Shown one piece after another: positions 58,372 through 64,000 of a stretch of DNA of 64,000 bases. The stretch covers positions 167,500 through 231,499 of the forward strand of contig CAOKER010000003.1 of assembly GCA_948467545.1 (NCBI GenBank). Reading direction: 5' to 3'. The notes beneath the pieces were generated by a model, which was given only the letters and a program-made list of their open reading frames with translations, had not been told where the DNA came from and searched no databases. The stretch is from an uncultured Eubacteriales bacterium (GTDB lineage: Bacteria > Bacillota > Clostridia > Oscillospirales > CAG-272). How positions within the stretch are numbered: the first letter of the stretch is position 1; each line of letters opens with the position of its first letter. The position numbers and the translations under genes were made by a program.

Positions 58372-58477
58372 TGCCATAATATAGCATGATCGGTTAATTT
58401 AATTATTTTACCTTTTTGGAAAATAAATCTCTTCAGGCTATTTCTTTTTTTTAAATAGTGTGCTATAATATAGCTTG
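58372..58477 (+). promoter_or_regulatory. Two 17-bp repeats around the purB promoter
   Basis: TGCCATAATATAGCATG (58372-58388) and TGCTATAATATAGCTTG (58461-58477) differ at two positions. Each contains a dyad, and the second includes an extended -10 box (TGCTATAAT, -10 at 58464-58469). They may be a promoter plus operator, or duplicated -10 regions. No classical PurBox is visible. Confidence 0.45.
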
Positions 58478-58581
58478 TTAATCATGGTAAAGCTTTGATA
58501 TAAATGCGCGTTGTGCGGATGATCACTTGGTGCCGTGTTATAAAGATGATATTCAGAACGTGAAAGGAATGGTCATATTTA

Positions 58582-60012
58582 ATGAGCTTGGTTTATGAAA
58601 ATCCCCTTTGTACGAGATATTCGGGCCCGGAGATGAAAAAAATATTTTCTCCGGATACAAAATTTCAGACATGGAGAAAGCTATGGATAGCCCTTGCCGA
58701 AAGTGAAAGAGAACTGGGGCTTGACATCACTGAAGAGCAGATTGAAGAGATGAAAGCGCACATCAGTGATATAGATTATGAACGTGCCGCTGAATATGAG
58801 CATGAGGTAAGACATGATGTTATGGCGCATGTTAAGACCTTCGGAGACTGCTGCCCTAAGGCAAAAGGTATAATTCATCTCGGCGCAACTTCGTGCTATG
58901 TCGGAGACAATACAGATATAATCGTAATGCGCGACGCGCTTCGGTTGATTCGTAAGCTTCTTGTCAACTGTATTGCGGCTGTTGCGGAATTTGCTGATAA
59001 ATATAAGGATTTACCTACGCTTGCCTATACGCATTTTCAGGCCGCTCAGCCAACCACGCTCGGAAAACGTGCCACGCTTTGGCTTCAGGACCTTATTTTT
59101 GATTTGGAGCAGCTTGACTTCCAAATTTCACGATTAAAACTGCTTGGCTGCAAGGGAACTACAGGTACCGCCGCAAGCTTTTATGAGCTTTTTGACGGAG
59201 ATACCGATAAAGTCCAGAAGCTTGAAAAGCTTATTGCATCTAAAATGGGATTTGACAGCTGTTATTATGTCTCAGGTCAAACGTATTCACGTAAGGTCGA
59301 CTATAATGTTATGACCGTACTTTGCTCGATTGCTCAGAGTGCCGCAAAATTTTCAAATGATATACGTCTTTTATCGCACCTTAAGGAGTTTGACGAGCCC
59401 TTTGAAGCCGGTCAGATCGGCTCGTCTGCAATGGCATATAAGCGCAATCCAATGAGAAGCGAGCGAATTGCTTCTCTTGCCCGTTATATTATGGTGGATT
59501 CCCTGAATCCTGCGATAACGGCTGCAACACAGTGGTTTGAAAGAACGCTGGATGATTCCGCGAACAAGAGAATATCCATTCCTGAGGCGTTTCTTGCTGC
59601 TGACGCAATACTTTCTCTGTATATAAATATAATATCGGGCGGTACGGTGTATCCGAATATGATGAAGCGTCATCTTGATGAAGAAATTCCTTTTATGGCG
59701 ACGGAAAATATACTTATGTACTGCGTAAAAAAGGGAGGAGATAGGCAGGAGCTTCATGAGGCTATCCGTCGTCACTCTGTGGCAACGACAAAAATGATAA
59801 AGCTTTCGGGAGAGAAGAACGATCTTTTTGACCGTATTCTTGCCGATCCGATTTTCGGACTGACGGCGGACGAGCTTGCTTCTCTCTCCGATCCTAAGCT
59901 GTTTACGGGATGTGCTCCGAAGCAGACCTCGGATTTTTTGAGAGACTGCGTTAAGCCTGTCCTTGAGGAGAATAAGCGGGAGCTTGGCGTAGAAGTGAGT
60001 ATAAACGTTTGA
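58582..60012 (+). CDS. purB: Adenylosuccinate lyase
   Basis: A 476-residue member of the fumarase/aspartase superfamily that splits SAICAR and adenylosuccinate, two steps of purine synthesis. The lyase signature GSSAMAYKRNPMRSER (~residue 275) is intact, with the catalytic loop Ser; LGATSCYVGDNTDIIVMRDA and TLAYTHFQAAQPTTLGKRAT hold the other catalytic His residues. GAAAGGA lies 12 bases before ATG. The next gene in the same direction is purA, which makes the substrate of this enzyme in AMP synthesis. Confidence 0.97.
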   Translation: MSLVYENPLCTRYSGPEMKKIFSPDTKFQTWRKLWIALAESERELGLDITEEQIEEMKAHISDIDYERAAEYEHEVRHDVMAHVKTFGDCCPKAKGIIHLGATSCYVGDNTDIIVMRDALRLIRKLLVNCIAAVAEFADKYKDLPTLAYTHFQAAQPTTLGKRATLWLQDLIFDLEQLDFQISRLKLLGCKGTTGTAASFYELFDGDTDKVQKLEKLIASKMGFDSCYYVSGQTYSRKVDYNVMTVLCSIAQSAAKFSNDIRLLSHLKEFDEPFEAGQIGSSAMAYKRNPMRSERIASLARYIMVDSLNPAITAATQWFERTLDDSANKRISIPEAFLAADAILSLYINIISGGTVYPNMMKRHLDEEIPFMATENILMYCVKKGGDRQELHEAIRRHSVATTKMIKLSGEKNDLFDRILADPIFGLTADELASLSDPKLFTGCAPKQTSDFLRDCVKPVLEENKRELGVEVSINV

Positions 60013-60203
60013 GTTTTATCGATGCCGAGCAATTGAAATTCGTTTTGCCGACGTCGATCTATAAATTAGGCGATGTCTATTTACTTTTGTGAGGGTGTCG
60101 CTTACAGTCAAAATATTTGAGCGGCACTGACTGAAATCATTGTAAATCCATCATATTCTATGGTTTGAATAAATTAAGTTAATACGAAAGGAATTGTCGT
60201 GAA

Positions 60204-61478
60204 ATGATTACATCTATTACAGGTATAAACTGGGGAGATGAAGGCAAAGGCCGCATGGTTGACCTTCTCAGCGAAAGCTATGATATTGTCGTACGTTATC
60301 AGGGAGGAAACAACGCGGGACATACGGTTGTAAATGATAAAGGAAAGTTTATACTTAATCTGCTCCCGTCCGGAATTCTAAGGGATAATACCGTCAACGT
60401 TATGGGCCCCGGTATGGTTATTGACGTTGAACATCTGTATGGCGAGGTTGAGAAGCTAAGAGCGGCGGGTATAAGCATTACGCCGGACAATCTTAAAATC
60501 AGCGATCGTGCGGTAATTTGTATGCCTTATCATAAGATGCTTGACTGCTTGGAGGAGGACAGACTCGGCGACGCAAAATTCGGTTCGACAAGACGCGGAA
60601 TTGCACCGGTTTATGCTGACCGTTTTATGAAAAAAGCGTTTCGTATGGGTGAGCTTCTTCATATGGAGTCCGTGAGGAAGAAAATGCCAGGAATTCTGGA
60701 GTGGAAAAATCTTACCGTTGAAAAGGGATACGGTGCGGAAGCTCTGAGGAGTGAAGATATGATTGCATGGCTTGAAAAATACGGTCTTGCTTTCAAGGAT
60801 TATATTTGCGATACGACAGAGTATCTTTCGGCTGAAATCAAAGCCGGAAAATCGCTGATGTTTGAGGCTCAGCTCGGAGCTCTCCGCGATATAGATTTCG
60901 GGATAATTCCATATACGTCATCATCCTATACTATTTCCTCTTATGCCCCGATCGGTGCGGGAATTCCTTCTCAGAAAATCGATAAAGCAATCGGTATCAT
61001 GAAGGCTTATTCGAGCTGTGTGGGCGAAGGACCTTTTACCTGCGAGCTTTTCGGAGACGAGGCTAAAGCTCTGCGCGATGCAGGCGGCGAGTACGGCGCG
61101 GCAACAGGAAGACCGAGACGTGTGGGCGGCTTTGACGTGCCTGCTTCCAGATACGGAATTATGATGCAGGGAGCTGACGAGATTGCACTTACAAAGTTGG
61201 ATGTGCTTTCTTATGCCGAAAGGATTCCGGTATGCGTAAAATATAACATAAACGGTATTCTCACCGACCGTTTCCCGATGGGCGACGATTTGAACTGTGC
61301 TAAGCCGGTTTACGAATATCTTGACGGCTGGAAATGTGACATAACCGGATGCAGAAGCTTTTCGCAGCTTCCCGTAAATGCTCAGAAATATATTAAATAT
61401 ATAGAAGAAAAAACAGAATGCAATATTAAGTATGTCTCGGTCGGTGCCGGACGGGATGAATATTTTGTAATGGATTGA
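60204..61478 (+). CDS. purA: Adenylosuccinate synthetase
   Basis: A 424-residue GTP-dependent ligase joining IMP and aspartate. The N-terminal GINWGDEGKGRMVDLLSESY contains the P-loop equivalent and catalytic Asp; GGNNAGHTVV has the catalytic His. Mid-protein GSTRRGIAPVYADR binds IMP, and ATGRPRRVGGFD binds the base and aspartate. ACGAAAGGAA lies upstream of ATG. It follows purB by 190 bases; together they form the AMP branch of purine synthesis, while guaA serves the GMP branch elsewhere in this window. Confidence 0.97.
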   Translation: MITSITGINWGDEGKGRMVDLLSESYDIVVRYQGGNNAGHTVVNDKGKFILNLLPSGILRDNTVNVMGPGMVIDVEHLYGEVEKLRAAGISITPDNLKISDRAVICMPYHKMLDCLEEDRLGDAKFGSTRRGIAPVYADRFMKKAFRMGELLHMESVRKKMPGILEWKNLTVEKGYGAEALRSEDMIAWLEKYGLAFKDYICDTTEYLSAEIKAGKSLMFEAQLGALRDIDFGIIPYTSSSYTISSYAPIGAGIPSQKIDKAIGIMKAYSSCVGEGPFTCELFGDEAKALRDAGGEYGAATGRPRRVGGFDVPASRYGIMMQGADEIALTKLDVLSYAERIPVCVKYNINGILTDRFPMGDDLNCAKPVYEYLDGWKCDITGCRSFSQLPVNAQKYIKYIEEKTECNIKYVSVGAGRDEYFVMD

Positions 61479-61570
61479 GACTGTAAGTTTATATCGTATA
61501 GCGGTATTCATGCACGGTGTTATAGCCGAAAGCGGTTAAAATTCAGAGTGTATACGAAAGGCATCTAACA

Positions 61571-63487
61571 ATGAAGGATGGATTTATCAAGGCTGCGGCA
61601 GCGACGCCCGAGCTTGCTGTCGCGGACTGTACTTTTAACACAGAGCAGATTATATCGCTTATGAAAAAGGCACAGAAGCAGGGCTCTGCCGTGATTGTAT
61701 TTCCGGAGCTTTGCATTACCGGTTATTGCTGTTCTGATTTGTTTTCACAAGACCGCTTGCTTGAGACGGCGGAAAGTTCTTTGATTAAAATAATAAAAGC
61801 AAGCGAGGGAATTTTTTCGCTTACCTTTATTGGTCTGCCGGTACAGGTTTGCGGAAAGCTGTATAACTGCGCCGCGGCGGTTCAGAACGGAAAGCTTCTC
61901 GGTCTTGTGCCGAAAAGCTATCTTCCTAACTACAATGAATTTTATGAGGCACGCCATTTTGAGCCGGCTGACAGAAATGCCGAATGTATCTGCGTTTCCT
62001 TTGCGGGATTTACCGTTCCGTTCGGGACAAATCAGCTTTTTTGTCATAAGAATATAAAGGATTTAATTGTCGGTGCGGAAATATGCGAGGATTTATGGGG
62101 CCAGCTTCCTCCGTCGGTATCACACTGTATGGCCGGAGCTACGGTAATTGTCAATCTTTCCGCTTCTCCGGAGTCGATAGGAAAGCCGGAATACCGTCGG
62201 GAGCTTGTGGGAATTCATTCTGCGCGCAATATATGCGGTTATATATATTCTAACGCGGGCGAAGGTGAGTCTACAACGGATCTTGTCTATTCCGGTCACT
62301 CCGTGATATGTGAAAACGGAACGTTTCTTGCAGAGCGTGCGCCGTTTGAAAAAAATGATGTTATTTATTCGGAGATTGATGTAAAACGACTTGCTCATGA
62401 GCGCAGGAAGACAACGGACTTTAAAGTTTCTTTTAACAGCGGGTACAAATATATTTATTTTGACGGAGATATTTGCGACACAGATCTGACAAGAAGCTTT
62501 TCAAGGCGGCCGTTTGTGCCTGAAAACGAAAAGAGTCTTGCCGACCGCTGCAGGTTTATACTTGACATGCAGTCGTCCGCACTGGCAAAGCGTCTCAGGC
62601 ACGCAGGATGCCGGACGGCTGTCATCGGTATTTCCGGGGGGCTTGATTCTACTCTCGCGCTTCTTGTGACAGCTTCCGCGATGGATAAGCTGGGGAAAGG
62701 CCATGACGATATTGTCACAGTTACAATGCCGTGCTTTGGAACTGGAAAACGTACCAGAGGGAATGCCGAAAAACTATGTGAGTATCTGAATACAAGATTT
62801 GTATGTATCGATATTGCCGATGCGGTTAAAGTACACCTGCGCGATATTGATCATCCGGACGACATATATGATGTGACTTATGAAAATGCCCAGGCAAGGG
62901 AGCGGACGCAGGTGCTTATGGATATGGCGAATAAAACCGGCGGAATTGTGATCGGAACCGGAGATCTTTCGGAGATGGCACTCGGATGGTCTACCTATAA
63001 CGGAGATCATATGTCAATGTACGGTGTGAATTGCTCTGTGCCGAAAACTCTTGTGCGCTATCTTGTTTCATATTATGCCGAATACTGTGCCGATGAAAAA
63101 CTTGCGGCGGTATTGCGTGATGTGCTTGATACTCCGGTTTCGCCGGAGCTGATTCCTGCGGCACACGGGGAGGAACTCGGTCAGCGTACGGAGGATATAC
63201 TGGGAACTTACGAGCTTCATGATTTTTTCCTTTATTATTTTGTAAGATTCGGATATTCACCGTCGAAAATTCTGAGAATTGCAAAAAAAGCATTTGCCGG
63301 GATATATGAAACCGATTATATAGAATCTACACTTCGTACATTTATAAGGCGGTTCTTTATTCAGCAGTTTAAGCGTTCATGTACTCCCGACGGGGTAAAG
63401 GTAGGTTCTGTAACGCTGTCTCCGCGCGGTGACTGGCGGATGCCTTCTGACGCTTGTTTTGGTGATTTTATTTCCGATATAGAGTAG
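61571..63487 (+). CDS. nadE: Glutamine-dependent NAD+ synthetase
   Basis: A 638-residue two-domain enzyme that makes NAD+ from deamido-NAD+, ATP and glutamine. Residues 1-~290 form a nitrilase-type glutaminase with the Glu (VFPELCITGYCC), Lys (GLVPKSYLPNYNEF) and Cys (VGAEICEDLWGQLPPS) triad. The C-terminal synthetase domain has the P-loop GISGGLDSTLALLV and the GTGDLSEMALGWSTYNGDHM segment. GAAAGG lies 10 bases before ATG. It is 92 bases after purA and may be in the same transcript. Confidence 0.97.
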   Translation: MKDGFIKAAAATPELAVADCTFNTEQIISLMKKAQKQGSAVIVFPELCITGYCCSDLFSQDRLLETAESSLIKIIKASEGIFSLTFIGLPVQVCGKLYNCAAAVQNGKLLGLVPKSYLPNYNEFYEARHFEPADRNAECICVSFAGFTVPFGTNQLFCHKNIKDLIVGAEICEDLWGQLPPSVSHCMAGATVIVNLSASPESIGKPEYRRELVGIHSARNICGYIYSNAGEGESTTDLVYSGHSVICENGTFLAERAPFEKNDVIYSEIDVKRLAHERRKTTDFKVSFNSGYKYIYFDGDICDTDLTRSFSRRPFVPENEKSLADRCRFILDMQSSALAKRLRHAGCRTAVIGISGGLDSTLALLVTASAMDKLGKGHDDIVTVTMPCFGTGKRTRGNAEKLCEYLNTRFVCIDIADAVKVHLRDIDHPDDIYDVTYENAQARERTQVLMDMANKTGGIVIGTGDLSEMALGWSTYNGDHMSMYGVNCSVPKTLVRYLVSYYAEYCADEKLAAVLRDVLDTPVSPELIPAAHGEELGQRTEDILGTYELHDFFLYYFVRFGYSPSKILRIAKKAFAGIYETDYIESTLRTFIRRFFIQQFKRSCTPDGVKVGSVTLSPRGDWRMPSDACFGDFISDIE

Positions 63488-63730
63488 ATTTGTATTCCGC
63501 ATTGTTTGAAAACAATTAGGGTGTAACTTTTGGTGCGGTGCAATTCGCTGTAAAAAGGTTTTTATATTCGTTATATGTTGTATAAAGGTTTCATCGCTTC
63601 TTGCCTCTTGTCAGATGCCGCCCGGATAGGAAGTTATCCGTACGGACGGTATGCTTTTCGTTTTGCAGTTTTATAGAATTGATATTTATCTATATTTATT
63701 ACCGTCAAAAAATTATCTCATGTAAAATGT
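63488..63730. other. Intergenic region after nadE
   Basis: I see no gene or RNA motif here. A minus-strand frame at 63705-63920 has poor composition and overlaps two terminator hairpins, so I reject it. Confidence 0.35.
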
Positions 63731-63776
63731 AAAAAAAGAAAGTCTGCCGCATAAAACACGTATGCGACAGACTTTC
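63731..63776 (-). terminator. Terminator of a minus-strand gene
   Basis: GAAAGTCTG (63738-63746) pairs with CAGACTTTC (63768-63776), extended inside by GCAT/ATGC pairing. On the minus strand the stem is followed by seven T (63737-63731). Confidence 0.75.
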
Positions 63777-63844
63777 TTCTGTAAATTTCAAGAGAAGATT
63801 CCCGTGACATTGTATAATGGCACAGCTGATTTGAACGGAGGCTG

Positions 63845-63880
63845 ACAGGGGCCCGATTTTATAGGCCGGCCCCTGTTTTT
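63845..63880 (+). terminator. Plus-strand terminator
   Basis: ACAGGGGCC (63845-63853) pairs with GGCCCCTGT (63868-63876), followed by TTTT. It may end the purB-purA-nadE transcript, though it lies about 360 bases after nadE. Confidence 0.7.
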
Positions 63881-63964
63881 CTGCGCCGAAAAAATCCGAT
63901 AACGACACTTCGTATGACAAGTTTTAAGTTTATAAAATTAAATGTATTTTATCTTATTATTCGA

Positions 63965-64000
63965 TTATCCGAGCGATTCAAGATCTATTCCGGCGCAGGC
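63965..64000 (-). CDS. 3' tail of a gene running out of the window
   Basis: On the minus strand the last bases read in frame as ACAGIDLESLG followed by TAA at 63967-63965. A minus-strand terminator lies 190 bases downstream. Too short to identify. Confidence 0.4.
   Translation of the reverse strand, partial: ACAGIDLESLG

Noticed and set aside
63705..63920. 71-codon minus-strand ORF at the right end
   Set aside because: It spans two terminator hairpins and reads as hairpin-derived sequence without family features.

Overview
The window looks like a chromosomal segment of a low-to-moderate-GC Gram-positive anaerobe (Bacillota, class Clostridia, probably a gut Oscillospirales-type lineage). The reasons are RNase J together with RNase R, a DUF1934 protein, a lipoprotein-anchored sugar ABC transporter, plant-glycan glycosidases, a Tn916-type integrase tail and consensus sigma-A promoters. 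Many genes share a Shine-Dalgarno of the form GAAAGG. The assignment is inferred from gene content; no 16S gene is present.

Layout. 1-4.5 kb is accessory DNA: the 3' end of a tyrosine integrase, gene remnants, an AraC regulator with its own ligand-binding domain plus a stand-alone GyrI-like protein, a gene broken by an amber stop, and an XRE regulator with an overlapping partner. 4.6-10.5 kb is a TetR gene with a three-gene membrane operon (DUF308, MMPL/RND exporter, secreted YhgE/Pip-like protein). 11.1-14.7 kb encodes a heterodimeric ABC exporter, followed by a GNAT acetyltransferase.

15.5-27.0 kb is an AT-richer defense island ending directly at the 3' end of guaA. Its left part is a plus-strand gene for a tRNA-guanine-transglycosylase fold protein (DpdA-like, with apparently intact catalytic and zinc residues), convergent with a restriction-modification operon of one controller protein, two related methyltransferases and two related PD-(D/E)xK nucleases. 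That is the architecture expected for an asymmetric recognition site. Its right part is a second operon: HTH-Dam methylase, 59-aa zinc-ribbon protein, extra PD-(D/E)xK nuclease, DpnII-type nuclease, HPPY-motif methylase, GIY-YIG-RAMA protein, and a frameshifted DUF3644/HEPN gene. This second block sits between two direct copies of a TnpV-like C-terminal tail.

27.1-40.1 kb is mostly housekeeping: guaA behind a consensus promoter and a long structured leader, RNase J, a nucleotidyltransferase fused to a degenerate phosphohexomutase, DUF1934, RNase R and an M16 peptidase. 40.4-55.4 kb is a glycan-use locus: GH3, a four-gene sugar ABC transporter, an esterase, a GH78 rhamnosidase, an SDR-like protein, beta-phosphoglucomutase and a GH36 alpha-galactosidase, with a 7 x 11-bp tandem repeat between the last two. 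55.6-63.5 kb carries two YbaK-type editing proteins, an M18 aminopeptidase, purB, purA and nadE. The last bases hold the 3' tail of a minus-strand gene.

The strongest candidates for something new are the DpdA-like gene inside a restriction island, the composite second defense operon, and the unidentified guaA leader RNA.
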